This document shows positions 1-7,725 of a stretch of DNA of 46,462 nucleotides, piece by piece. Position numbers and translations under genes: made by a program. Source of the DNA: an uncultured Bacteroidales bacterium (GTDB taxonomy: Bacteria > Bacteroidota > Bacteroidia > Bacteroidales > P3); the NCBI GenBank assembly GCA_947175635.1, contig CAMWNM010000012.1, forward strand, positions 1-46,462, read 5' to 3'. The notes beneath the pieces were generated by a model. It was not told the origin of the DNA. It saw only the letters and a list, made by a program, of their open reading frames with translations, and searched no databases. Each line of letters begins with the position of its first letter. The first letter of the stretch is position 1.

Positions 1-27
1 ATATTATATAACAATAAAATAAATAAA

Positions 28-585
28 ATGATGAAAAAACTGCTTCTATTTTTGACGGTAGCCCTGCTGTTGGCTTCTTGTACCCATGTGGAACAGATTA
101 TCCCCCGGGCCGTGAATACGGTCAACACCGTTTCGTTCAAAGACCTTAAGTTGGAAAGAAAGGACTATGAGGTGATGAACACCATTTCGGCCGAGGCCAC
201 GGTTAGTTTCAGCATAGGCTCTTTTGGGAATGTGTCAACGATAAGTGAGCAAGGTGGAGAATTCAGTATTGTAAGTCGTTACCAGAAAGCGAAAAAAGGA
301 CGCGATGCTTATTGGGACATCACTGTGGCGGGGGTTCCGAAGCTCGGCTATTTGTCTAATGACTATGAACTGCAAAGTGTCGAGACCAGAAACATGCTCC
401 TCAGGCACCCCGAAGTGGTGGCGCGCCAGCTGGCTGTCTATCGGATTATCAATTTAGCCAAACAACAAGGAGCGGATGGCGTTATAGAGCCTCTCATTTC
501 AACCAATGTGGCAGGTTCTGGAAAAACCACCGTTTTTCAAACCACGATAACCGCCAAGATGGTGAAAATAAAAACCGATAACTAA
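28..585 (+). CDS. Hypothetical lipoprotein, 185 aa
   Basis: I do not recognise the family. The N-terminus is a lipoprotein signal peptide: two lysines, a leucine-rich core and the lipobox LLASC, with the acylated cysteine at about residue 18. The mature part is mostly beta-type sequence. Its C-terminal third (residues about 135-180) reads like a small YbjQ-like or Spy-like fold that handles 'QGADGVIEPLI', but I cannot assign it. ATG codons at 28 and 31 are both possible starts; the upstream bases are A-rich with no clear Shine-Dalgarno, as is normal in Bacteroidota. The next gene begins 2 bases after its stop, so the two are almost certainly one operon and may work together in the envelope. 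Confidence 0.75.
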   Translation: MMKKLLLFLTVALLLASCTHVEQIIPRAVNTVNTVSFKDLKLERKDYEVMNTISAEATVSFSIGSFGNVSTISEQGGEFSIVSRYQKAKKGRDAYWDITVAGVPKLGYLSNDYELQSVETRNMLLRHPEVVARQLAVYRIINLAKQQGADGVIEPLISTNVAGSGKTTVFQTTITAKMVKIKTDN

Positions 586-587
586 TC

Positions 588-1559
588 ATGAAAACACGTT
601 CTCTTTTACTCCCGTTTGTTGCCGTCATGGCTTCAACGCTGCTTGCCTGCACCACGTCCCGGCGTACGCCCGTGCAGACGCCGTCTTCCTATACCCTTGA
701 TATGGCCTTGATCAAGAACGCCCCGTCCGACCGTTATGTGGATTTGGACTATGGCATCCGTCTTACGGTTAAGGATGCTCGTTCCGATATCCGTATTCTC
801 ACCAAGTACGATGCGTCGGCCATCACTCTGCCCACGGTTCATGTGCGTCCTGAACTGGTGTCGTTCGTGTCGGAAAGTACACGGAGGTATATGCGAACGA
901 TGGGCTTTAAGTTCGATGCCGATGTTTCTTCGGATTATATGATGACCTTGTCGATCAAGGAATATAACGTGGGGTACCTTTCCGGTATCGGTTGGTCGGC
1001 TACCGTACAGTTAAACGTGGAAGTGCATGACAGGAACCGGACTTTGGTGTATCCGAATGTGGTGGCGGTGGGCCGTTCCAATATAGGCGGCGGCGCAGGC
1101 GATGTTGCCGGTGGTGCGGCAAAAGCCTTGAATACCGCATATGCAACGGCATTGGAAGATATCGATTGGGATCGTATCGCCTATTTTCTCAAAAGATCGT
1201 CCCATCCGGAACAGGAAAAGAACAAGCAGGTAAGGGGAGACGGGAATACTGCGTTGGAACACCTTACGATTCACTGGGATGTGAATTCACGACCGCAGGG
1301 GGCCGATATTTCCTGGCGTATTATCTCTTCCACGCCGGAGGTGAAGAATCAGAACTACCGTTACCTGAACACCAGTCCGTACGAATCGACGGAAACATTT
1401 GATATCAAGGGCTTGACGTTCAATAATGCAGGTAATGTGCAGGTGGAGATAAAGTGTGAAAAATCAGGATATTACACTCAAAGCAAGCGTTTCAACTGCA
1501 CCTCTGTTCTTGAAGAAAAGGAAATCAGCGCTTTCTTTCGGTTGGTTCCGGAAGAATAA
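588..1559 (+). CDS. Hypothetical lipoprotein, YajG-like N-terminal part, 323 aa
   Basis: The signal peptide ends in a lipobox (TLLAC), so the product is a lipoprotein. Residues about 40-200 contain a VxDxR-type motif (TVKDARSDIRIL), an amphipathic stretch before a FxFDADVSSDYMMTLSI segment, and a glycine/alanine-rich GGGAGDVAGGAAKAL stretch. This arrangement recalls YajG-family lipoproteins, but the resemblance is by eye only. Residues about 225-323 form a second, beta-rich domain (HWDVNSRPQGADISWRI) that looks like a PEGA or Ig-like module. The gene follows the upstream lipoprotein gene by 2 bases and lies about 100 bases before a DUF2846-like gene, which suggests a small envelope operon. 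The function is unknown. Confidence 0.75.
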   Translation: MKTRSLLLPFVAVMASTLLACTTSRRTPVQTPSSYTLDMALIKNAPSDRYVDLDYGIRLTVKDARSDIRILTKYDASAITLPTVHVRPELVSFVSESTRRYMRTMGFKFDADVSSDYMMTLSIKEYNVGYLSGIGWSATVQLNVEVHDRNRTLVYPNVVAVGRSNIGGGAGDVAGGAAKALNTAYATALEDIDWDRIAYFLKRSSHPEQEKNKQVRGDGNTALEHLTIHWDVNSRPQGADISWRIISSTPEVKNQNYRYLNTSPYESTETFDIKGLTFNNAGNVQVEIKCEKSGYYTQSKRFNCTSVLEEKEISAFFRLVPEE

Positions 1560-1582
1560 AAAGACAATTAAGAGAAAAGGTG

Positions 1583-1618
1583 TCGGGACGGCGACAGGGT
1601 GGCCCTGCGTCTTCCCGA
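1583..1618 (+). other. Hairpin between two envelope genes
   Basis: TCGGGA at 1583-1588 pairs with TCCCGA at 1613-1618, with an inner CAGGG/CCCTG stem. No T-run follows, so it is not a standard terminator; it may be an attenuator or mRNA-stabilising hairpin between the 323-aa lipoprotein gene and the DUF2846-like gene. Confidence 0.45.
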
Positions 1619-1659
1619 TATCTGGTTCTGTAGTTTAAATTTCAATACAATACATCAAG

Positions 1660-2106
1660 ATGAAATCCATTACCAAGTTTTTCCCTTTCATTGTTTTGTT
1701 TTTTTCCATAGCCTCCACGGCGAAGGTACAGGCATATACGCAAGACAGTACGGCTACCATCTATATCATGCGGCCAACTGTGATAGGGGCGGCGATGAAG
1801 ATACCCGTTTCTATCAACGGGCAGGACGTAGGAAAGTTGGGGTCCTTGAAATATATCAAATATACGGTGCCGGCCGGAGCGGTGAGCGTGAAGGCAAAGA
1901 TGGAGAATGCAGATGAAGTAGAGATACAGGCCGAAGCTGGAAAAATGTATTATGTGAAGATGGCAGTTGTTCCCGGTATAATAACGGTAAGGATTTCGCT
2001 TAAGGAGTTGACTTTTGAGGAAAGTGCGCCGATACTGAGCAAATGCAAGGAGCAAGGGGAAGGGAAGGCCAAAGACAAAAGCAAAAGAGTGAAGGAACCG
2101 AGATAG
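1660..2106 (+). CDS. DUF2846-like secreted protein, 148 aa
   Basis: The N-terminus is a Sec signal peptide with likely cleavage after KVQA (about residue 25). The mature part matches the pattern of DUF2846 proteins: a strand ATIYIMRP, a lysine-containing turn around INGQDVGKLG, a proline/glycine turn TVPAGAVSV, and the AGKMYYVKM strand. Members of this family are small periplasmic or outer-membrane-associated beta proteins of unknown role. The C-terminal 25 residues are very lysine-rich. The gene is the third plus-strand envelope gene in a row and ends 9 bases before the convergent ruvC stop. The family call is by motif and moderately sure. Confidence 0.75.
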   Translation: MKSITKFFPFIVLFFSIASTAKVQAYTQDSTATIYIMRPTVIGAAMKIPVSINGQDVGKLGSLKYIKYTVPAGAVSVKAKMENADEVEIQAEAGKMYYVKMAVVPGIITVRISLKELTFEESAPILSKCKEQGEGKAKDKSKRVKEPR

Positions 2107-2115
2107 AGGGAGCGG

Positions 2116-2718
2116 TTATTTTACCCGCTCGGGATGCTGTTCGAGGAAAGAGGCCCAGTTGTTGGCCTTTTTCCTCGAACTTTTTTTGATGCCGGCTGCC
2201 GGTGCGGCTTTTATCATGCCGTCGAACTTGGAATGGATACCGTGGCAGATGGCGGCCGCCATGGCGTCTGTGGCATCCAGAAAACGGGGTTGCCCGGCCG
2301 CCGTACCCAGAATCCGCAATACCATCGCGCATACTTGTTCTTTGGAAGCGTTGCCGTTTCCGGTAAGCGACTGCTTGATTTTCAAAGGGGCGTATTCATG
2401 CACCTCCAGTCCTTTCGACATGGCCGCGGCGATAGCCACGCCCTGCGCCCGTCCCAATTTGATGAGAGACTGTACGTTTTTTCCGTAAAAGGGCGTTTCA
2501 ATCGAGAGGCAGGAGGGCGAGAAGGCATCGATGATACGAATCACTTCCTCGTGTATCATCTCCAGGCGCACCAAGGGGTCTTCGGTTTTGATAAGGTTCA
2601 ATACCCCCATCTCGATATAGGTGAATTTCTGACCTTTGGCGCGAATCAGCCCATAGCCCATAATACGGGTGCCGGGGTCTATGCCCAGGATGATCCTTTC
2701 GTCTGAAGCGGTATCCAT
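2116..2718 (-). CDS. ruvC: Crossover junction endodeoxyribonuclease RuvC
   Basis: RuvC cuts Holliday junctions bound by RuvAB. The sequence shows the conserved acidic sites in order: GIDPGT near the N-terminus, SIETPFYGKN, and DATDAMAAAICH near the C-terminus. About 200 residues from the chosen start is slightly longer than the family norm because of a lysine/arginine-rich tail (SSRKKANNWASFLEQHPERVK). I chose the ATG at 2718 (MDTASDERI); an upstream in-frame ATG at 2745 would overlap the end of queA by 20 bases and adds no conserved sequence. The stop of queA lies 8 bases upstream, so ruvC is the last gene of a queA-ruvC unit. Confidence 0.95.
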   Translation of the reverse strand: MDTASDERIILGIDPGTRIMGYGLIRAKGQKFTYIEMGVLNLIKTEDPLVRLEMIHEEVIRIIDAFSPSCLSIETPFYGKNVQSLIKLGRAQGVAIAAAMSKGLEVHEYAPLKIKQSLTGNGNASKEQVCAMVLRILGTAAGQPRFLDATDAMAAAICHGIHSKFDGMIKAAPAAGIKKSSRKKANNWASFLEQHPERVK

Positions 2719-2725
2719 ATAAGGA

Positions 2726-3781
2726 TTAGAGGATAAGCATGGCATCCCCGAAAGTAAGGAAGCGGTATTTCTTTTCGATGGCTTCCTGATAGGCTTTCAT
2801 GATGAGATCGTAGCCGCCGAAAGCGCAGACCGACATGAACAGCGAGGAAAGCGGTGCATGGAAGTTGCTGATCATGCAGTTGGCAATGGTGAAGTCGTAA
2901 GGCGGGAAGATGAACTTGTTGGTCCATCCGTCGTAGGGTTTGAGCGTGCCGGCGAAAGATACCGAACTTTCGATCCCTTTCATTACCGAGGTGCCTACGG
3001 CGCATACTTTTTTACGGCCTTCGATAGCTTTGTTCACGATCTGGGCCGTATGTTCGGGAATAATCAGTTTTTCGGAATCCACGCGGTGTTTGGTCAGATC
3101 TTCCACGTCTATTTCCCTTACGTTCCCCAAACCGCAATGCAAGGTGAGGAAAGCGGTATTGATACCTTTTATCTCCATGCGTTTGAGCAGAGAACGGCTG
3201 AAATGCAATCCGGCGGTGGGGGCCATCACCGCCCCTTCCTTGGCGGCGAAAACGGTCTGATAGCGTTCTTCGTCTTCGGGCTCCACGTTCCTTACCTGCA
3301 AGATATGGTCGGGTACGGGCGTCTGCCCCAGTTTATACACCAAAGCCTTGAAGTTCTCGTAAGAACCGTCGTAGAGGAAGCGCAGGGTGCGGCCGCGGGA
3401 GGTGGTGTTGTCGATCACTTCGGCAACCAATTCATCGTTGTCGCCGAAATAGAGTTTGTTGCCGATACGGATTTTACGGGCGGGATCCACATATACATCC
3501 CACAGGAGGGATTCCCGGTTGAGTTCCCGCAGGAGGAAAACGGTAATCATGGCACCGGTCTTCTCTTTCTCGCCTGAAAGGCGGGCGGGGAAAACGCGGG
3601 TGTCGTTCATGATGAAAACATCGTCTTCGTCAAAATATTTCAGGATGTCTTTGAAAACTTTGTGTTCGATTTTCTGCTTTTTCCTATCCACCACCATCAA
3701 CTTGCAATCATCCCGGTCCGGAGTGGGATGGGTGGCTATCAGGTCGGCGGGCAGCTGGTAGTTGAATTGCGACAGTTTCAT
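2726..3781 (-). CDS. queA: S-adenosylmethionine:tRNA ribosyltransferase-isomerase
   Basis: QueA transfers and isomerises the ribosyl part of S-adenosylmethionine onto preQ1 in tRNA to form epoxyqueuosine. Diagnostic motifs are present: [14 protein letters not shown] at the N-terminus, [31 protein letters not shown] and the C-terminal [18 protein letters not shown]. The length of about 351 aa is typical. I chose the ATG at 3781; a TTG two codons upstream is not needed. A good Bacteroidota promoter lies 80-110 bases upstream, inside the 3' end of truB, and the leader carries an 8-bp hairpin. No known riboswitch fold was recognised in the leader. Confidence 0.97.
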   Translation of the reverse strand: MKLSQFNYQLPADLIATHPTPDRDDCKLMVVDRKKQKIEHKVFKDILKYFDEDDVFIMNDTRVFPARLSGEKEKTGAMITVFLLRELNRESLLWDVYVDPARKIRIGNKLYFGDNDELVAEVIDNTTSRGRTLRFLYDGSYENFKALVYKLGQTPVPDHILQVRNVEPEDEERYQTVFAAKEGAVMAPTAGLHFSRSLLKRMEIKGINTAFLTLHCGLGNVREIDVEDLTKHRVDSEKLIIPEHTAQIVNKAIEGRKKVCAVGTSVMKGIESSVSFAGTLKPYDGWTNKFIFPPYDFTIANCMISNFHAPLSSLFMSVCAFGGYDLIMKAYQEAIEKKYRFLTFGDAMLIL

Positions 3782-3817
3782 TGACAAAGACCAATAAATT
3801 TTTGACTAATCCGTTAA

Positions 3818-3846
3818 CAAGAAAGAAGATATGGTCTGCTTTCTTG
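3818..3846 (-). other. Hairpin in the queA leader
   Basis: CAAGAAAG and CTTTCTTG form a perfect 8-bp stem with a 13-base loop in the leader between the predicted start point (about 3856) and the queA ATG. Its role is unknown. Confidence 0.45.
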
Positions 3847-3861
3847 CCCTATAAAGGAGCG

Positions 3862-3892
3862 CAAAGATATTGAAAAATAATAAGAAAGTCAA
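3862..3892 (-). promoter_or_regulatory. Predicted queA promoter
   Basis: On the minus strand TATCTTTG (3862-3869) matches the Bacteroidota -7 box TAnnTTTG, and TTG (3890-3892) lies 20 bases upstream, the expected spacing for the -33 element. Transcription would start near 3856. Confidence 0.75.
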
Positions 3893-4599
3893 GGCTTGGG
3901 CGGCAGAAAGGCTTCCACGGGGCGTGCGTCCTTTACATCGAAATCGCCGATCCGGGTACGTCGCAAGGCCGACAGATACGCGCCGCAGCCCAGCGATGCA
4001 CCGAAGTCCCTTGCTATGGAGCGGATGTAGGTGCCTTTGCTGCAGACAATGCGGAAATCCACTTCGGGAAGTGCGATCCGGCTTAGATCAAAGGTGTGGA
4101 TATGGACGTTTTTGGCGGTCATTTCCACTTCTTTGTCGGCCCGGGCGTATTGATAGGCCCGTTTGCCGTTTATCTTCACGGCCGAAAATACGGGGGGAAT
4201 TTGTTTGATCGGGCCTGTGAGACGGCGGGCGGCCTCTTCCAACAGGGCAGGCGTGAGATGCCTGTACTCGCCGCCGTATTCCACTTCGCACTCCAAGTCG
4301 TAACTTTTGGTAACGGAACCCAATACGAAAGTGCCGGTGTATTCTTTCTGCCGGGCTTGAAATTCTTCGATGCGTTTGGTAAAACTTCCCGTACAGATAA
4401 TCAGAAGTCCGCTGGCCAAGGGGTCGAGCGTGCCGGCATGACCGGTTTTCACCTTTCTTCCCACCTCCCGATGCGCCCAGTTCCGCACGCGGCTTACCAC
4501 ATTGAACGAAGTCCATCCGATGGGTTTGTCCACAAGAATCACTTCCCCTTTCTCCAGAGGATGGCGGTCTTCGGGCTTTATTTCAGGTTGCTGTTTCAA
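3889..4599 (-). CDS. truB: tRNA pseudouridine(55) synthase TruB
   Basis: TruB makes pseudouridine 55 in the T-loop of tRNAs. The catalytic motif KTGHAGTLDPLASGLL with its aspartate is at about residues 54-69, preceded by VDKPIGWTSFNVV and followed by RRLTGPIKQIPPVFSAVKINGKRAY and KGTYIRSIARDFGASLGCGAYL. The length of 236 aa is normal. No ATG is available at the N-terminus: the only reasonable start in frame is TTG at 4599, 14 bases after the lpxD stop, so translation may be coupled to lpxD. The gene ends about 108 bases before queA and hosts the queA -33 element at its 3' end. Confidence 0.95.
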   Translation of the reverse strand: MKQQPEIKPEDRHPLEKGEVILVDKPIGWTSFNVVSRVRNWAHREVGRKVKTGHAGTLDPLASGLLIICTGSFTKRIEEFQARQKEYTGTFVLGSVTKSYDLECEVEYGGEYRHLTPALLEEAARRLTGPIKQIPPVFSAVKINGKRAYQYARADKEVEMTAKNVHIHTFDLSRIALPEVDFRIVCSKGTYIRSIARDFGASLGCGAYLSALRRTRIGDFDVKDARPVEAFLPPKP

Positions 4600-4613
4600 G
4601 GCAGGGCACCGCT

Positions 4614-5657
4614 TTACCGGCCGGATTTTAGTTCGGCCAGTTCTTTTTCCACTTGGGCAAGGCGTTCCACGATGGCATCGAGGTTCTTGAAATGAACGCA
4701 GGAACGTCTGAACACGGCCGGATCCAAAGGAGGGGCGCCGATAAGCACGGCGTTTTCCTTGCGGATCGAGCCGGGTACGCCTGTCTGTGCGGCCAGCGTT
4801 ACGCCGTTGGCGATAGTGCTGTGGCCGGCTACGCCGACCTGTCCGCCGAACATACAGTTTTCGCCGATTTTGGTAGAGCCGGCTACGCCAGCCTGCGAGG
4901 CCATCACCGTGTTTTTGCCCACCACCACGTTGTGGCCGATTTGAATCAGGTTGTCGAGTTTAACGCCCTCCCTGATGATGGTGGAGCCCATCGTGGCTTT
5001 ATCCACGCAGGTGTTGGCGCCTATCTCCACATTGTCTTCCAGAATCACGTTGCCGATTTGCGGAATCTTCTCGTAACTGCCGTTGTTGGGGGCAAATCCG
5101 AATCCGTCGGCACCGATTACCGCGCCGGCTTGCAGGATACAGCCTTTTCCGATGCGGGTATGGGGATAAATCTTCACGCCGGGATAGATGAGGCAGTTCT
5201 CTTTCATCTCCACCTGGTTTCCCACGTAGCATTGCGGATAGATCTTGCAACCGTCGCCTATCTGGGCGCCTGCATCGATTACGCTGAAAGCACCGATATA
5301 GACGTCTTTGCCGATTTTGGCATCGGGCGCGATGAAGGCCAGATCGGAAATGCCGGGTTTGGGCGTGGTGTATTCGTTGTAGAAAGCCAGCAGCCGGGCA
5401 AAGGCTTCGTAGGAATTGGCTACGCGGATAAGCGTGGCCGGAACGGGGTGCTCGGCTACGAAGTCCTGGTTTACGATAACGGCCGTGGCCTTGGTTTCAT
5501 AGATATAAGGCGTGTATTTGGGATTGGCCAGAAAGGTGAGGCCGCCTTCATGACCGTCTTCGATTTTACACAAAGTGTGGATAGGGGAGGCAGGATCGCC
5601 GCCTTCCACGGTTCCGCCTATGATTTCGGCGATTTTCGAGATGGAGAAACTCAACAT
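4614..5657 (-). CDS. lpxD: UDP-3-O-acylglucosamine N-acyltransferase LpxD
   Basis: LpxD adds the N-linked acyl chain in lipid A synthesis in the cytoplasm. The protein has the N-terminal uridine-binding domain (residues about 1-105), then left-handed beta-helix hexapeptide repeats from about residue 108 to 290. The catalytic histidine lies in LIQIGHNVVVGKNTV, and the C-terminal helix is RLAQVEKELAELKS. The length of 347 aa is typical. Its promoter -7 box (5686-5693) sits at the edge of a 75-bp tandem repeat array. In many Bacteroidales lpxD is followed by lpxC/fabZ; here it is followed by truB instead. Confidence 0.97.
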   Translation of the reverse strand: MLSFSISKIAEIIGGTVEGGDPASPIHTLCKIEDGHEGGLTFLANPKYTPYIYETKATAVIVNQDFVAEHPVPATLIRVANSYEAFARLLAFYNEYTTPKPGISDLAFIAPDAKIGKDVYIGAFSVIDAGAQIGDGCKIYPQCYVGNQVEMKENCLIYPGVKIYPHTRIGKGCILQAGAVIGADGFGFAPNNGSYEKIPQIGNVILEDNVEIGANTCVDKATMGSTIIREGVKLDNLIQIGHNVVVGKNTVMASQAGVAGSTKIGENCMFGGQVGVAGHSTIANGVTLAAQTGVPGSIRKENAVLIGAPPLDPAVFRRSCVHFKNLDAIVERLAQVEKELAELKSGR

Positions 5658-5685
5658 GGATCAATCCTTTTTCTTAAAACAGGGA

Positions 5686-5693
5686 CAAAGGTA
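5686..5693 (-). promoter_or_regulatory. Predicted lpxD -7 box
   Basis: TACCTTTG on the minus strand matches TAnnTTTG and lies about 29 bases upstream of the lpxD ATG. I see no TTG at the usual -33 distance. The element overlaps the first bases of the tandem repeat array; the equivalent positions in the other two repeat copies read TACCTTTA and so lack the final G. Confidence 0.6.
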
Positions 5694-5897
5694 TATTTTT
5701 TTGAGGTATATTGTGTAGAAGTCTGTCGTCATATGCCTTCACGGGCGGAACCTGTGCCCGTAAAGGTATATCTTTTTGAGGTATGTTGTGTAGAAGTCTG
5801 TCCTCATATGCCTTCACGGGCGGTACCTTTGCCCGTAAAGGTATATCTTTTTGAGGTATATTGTGTAGAAGTCTGTCGTCATATGCCTTCACGGGCG
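5687..5897. repeat. 75-bp tandem repeat array, 2.8 copies
   Basis: Three near-identical units start at 5687, 5762 and 5837; the third is cut short at about 5897. Only a few positions differ between copies. Because 75 is a multiple of three, the array is open on both strands: the minus strand encodes a 25-residue repeat (KAYDDRLLHNIPQKDIPL and variants, GTG start at 5892, 72 codons) with no obvious start signal. Junction 2 contains a perfect TACCTTT/AAAGGTA inverted repeat with a 6-base spacer. I regard it as an intergenic repeat element and not a gene, though a small repetitive peptide cannot be excluded. Confidence 0.9.
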
Positions 5898-5919
5898 TCC
5901 GTTGCCGGCAGGGAAAGGC

Positions 5920-6339
5920 TCAGTGCCGGAGGGTCAGCGCCAAGGCATAGAGTTTGATTTGCTTGAGCATGGCGTTGAGGCCGTTGGATCGGGAGGGAGA
6001 GAGGTGCTCTTTCAGGCCGATCTTGTCGAGGAAGTCGATGGGGGCGGCAACGATATCCTGCGGGGTTTCGCCCGAGAAAACGTAGATTAACAGGGCGGCG
6101 AGACCTTTGGTGATCACCGCGTCGGAATCGGCTTTGTAATAAACCTTCCCCTCTTGCAGTTCGGCCTTTATCCAAACGCGGGATTGGCACCCTTTTATCA
6201 GAAAGGATTCTGTTTTCTCGCTGTCGGGCAAAAGCGGGCAGGATTTGCCTTTCTCAATCAAGAGGTTGTAGCGGTCCATCCATTCGGAGAGGGCGGAAAA
6301 TTCGGTGATGATTTGCTGTTGCTTTTCTAAAAGGTTCAT
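5920..6339 (-). CDS. sufE: SufE family Fe-S cluster sulfur acceptor
   Basis: SufE accepts persulfide sulfur from the cysteine desulfurase SufS and passes it to the SufBCD scaffold. The family signature is clear: WMDRYNLLIEKGKSCPLLP, the active cysteine in IKGCQSRVWI (about residue 59), then FSGETPQDIVAAPIDFLDKIGLKEHLSPSRSNGLNAM. The length of 139 aa is typical. The gene stands alone here, away from sufBCDS, 21 bases downstream of rarA and on the same strand, so it is probably cotranscribed with rarA. Confidence 0.95.
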   Translation of the reverse strand: MNLLEKQQQIITEFSALSEWMDRYNLLIEKGKSCPLLPDSEKTESFLIKGCQSRVWIKAELQEGKVYYKADSDAVITKGLAALLIYVFSGETPQDIVAAPIDFLDKIGLKEHLSPSRSNGLNAMLKQIKLYALALTLRH

Positions 6340-6360
6340 CTCTTGTGCTTTTTGGAAACT

Positions 6361-7725
6361 TTAGTAGCCGTATTTTGTCTTCCAAAGGTTGCGCAGCCGC
6401 AGCCGCATTTCGTTTTCCTTGGGGTTTTCGCCGGGAGCGTAAAAAACGGTGCCGCTGAGGGCATCGGGCAGAAACTCCTGTTCGGCAAAATTGCCGGCAA
6501 AGTCGTGGGCATAGCGGTAGCCGTCGTGATAGCCGAGGTCTTTCATCAACCGGGTGGGCGCGTTGCGAAGATGCAGGGGTACGGGTAGGTCGCCTGTTTT
6601 CTTGATGGCGGCCAAGGCTTCGTCGATGGCCAGGTAAGAGGCGTTGCTTTTGGGCGAGCAGGCCAGGTAAACGGCGGTCTGGCTCAGGGTTATTCTGCAT
6701 TCGGGATAGCCTATCTTATGCACCGTGTCGAAACATGCGTTGGCCAATAAGAGCGCATTGGGATTGGCGTTGCCTATATCTTCCGAGGCCAGGATGACTA
6801 GGCGGCGGGCAATGAACTTCACATCTTCGCCGGCGGCCAGCATGCGGGCCAGATAGTACACGGCCGCGTTGGGGTCGCTGCCCCGTATGGATTTGATAAA
6901 GGCCGAAATGATATCGTAGTGATTTTCTCCGTCTTTATCGTAGGTGGCCAAATTTTGTTGGATAAGGCCGGTAACCAAGGCATCGGTGATGGTGAGCGGG
7001 TCGGGACGGAGCTGATTGCCGGCCTTGCCGAGGCTTTCGTTCACCACCAGTTCGAGGGCGTTGAGAAGCTTGCGTCCGTCGCCGCCCGAAATCCGTTTGA
7101 GGGCGTTGCTTTCCTGAATCCGGATGTTGAGCCGGTACCGGGCCTCGATATGGCTGGCCGCCCGGTTGATGAGCGTATCCAGTTCTTCCGACGAAAGCGG
7201 TTGCAGCACATACACCTGGCAACGGGAAAGCAGAGGGGAAATCACCTCGAAAGAGGGATTCTCCGTGGTGGCGCCGATAAAGGTGATGGTTCCTTTCTCC
7301 ACCGCGCCCAACAGCGAATCCTGCTGGGATTTGCTGAAACGGTGTATTTCATCGATAAAAAGGATGGGGCGTTGGGGAATGGCTGGCGGAGCCGGCGCTT
7401 CTTCATCGGCGAACAGACCTTCGTCCAAAACGGATTTCGGATTTTGGGGCTGCTGCATGGCCTCGGCTTTTTCAAGCACGGCCCGCACGTCTTTGACACC
7501 GGCCAATACGGCGCTCAGCGTAAAGAAAGGGCGGTTCAGATAACGGGAAATCAGATAGGCGAGGGTAGTCTTCCCCACACCGGGCGGCCCCCAGAGAATC
7601 ATCGAGGGCAGGTTGCCCGACAGGATGGCTTTTTCCAATACGGCATCCTTGCCCATCAGGTGGGTCTGTCCGATATACTCTTCAAGGCGTTGCGGACGCA
7701 ACTGTTCGGCCAAGGGCGGATTCAT
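6361..7725 (-). CDS. rarA: Replication-associated recombination protein RarA (MgsA)
   Basis: RarA is an AAA+ ATPase of the clamp-loader type that acts at stalled replication forks and interacts with SSB. Walker A is WGPPGVGKTTLAYLIS and Walker B is LFIDEIHRFSKSQQD; the sensor region contains GATTENPSFEVISPLLSRCQVY. The C-terminal oligomerisation domain includes SIRGSDPNAAVYYLARML and SEDIGNANPNAL. I chose the ATG at 7725 (MNPPLAEQLRP) because it overlaps the stop of the upstream methyltransferase gene in the ATGA arrangement, indicating translational coupling; an upstream in-frame start at 7782 would add 19 unconserved residues. Confidence 0.95.
   Translation of the reverse strand: MNPPLAEQLRPQRLEEYIGQTHLMGKDAVLEKAILSGNLPSMILWGPPGVGKTTLAYLISRYLNRPFFTLSAVLAGVKDVRAVLEKAEAMQQPQNPKSVLDEGLFADEEAPAPPAIPQRPILFIDEIHRFSKSQQDSLLGAVEKGTITFIGATTENPSFEVISPLLSRCQVYVLQPLSSEELDTLINRAASHIEARYRLNIRIQESNALKRISGGDGRKLLNALELVVNESLGKAGNQLRPDPLTITDALVTGLIQQNLATYDKDGENHYDIISAFIKSIRGSDPNAAVYYLARMLAAGEDVKFIARRLVILASEDIGNANPNALLLANACFDTVHKIGYPECRITLSQTAVYLACSPKSNASYLAIDEALAAIKKTGDLPVPLHLRNAPTRLMKDLGYHDGYRYAHDFAGNFAEQEFLPDALSGTVFYAPGENPKENEMRLRLRNLWKTKYGY

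Noticed and set aside
1599-1916. A 105-codon plus-strand frame overlapping the DUF2846-like gene
   Set aside because: Frame-shifted shadow with no signal peptide, while the other frame gives a clear exported protein.
3782-3861. preQ1 riboswitch before queA
   Set aside because: Only a simple 8-bp hairpin is seen; the typical C-rich loop and A-rich tail are not recognisable.
5687-5897. CRISPR array
   Set aside because: Unit is 75 bp, nearly fully repeated with no variable spacers, and no cas genes are near.
4653-5957. A 434-codon plus-strand frame covering lpxD and the repeat array
   Set aside because: Antisense to lpxD; the repeat part is open in several frames only because the period is a multiple of three.
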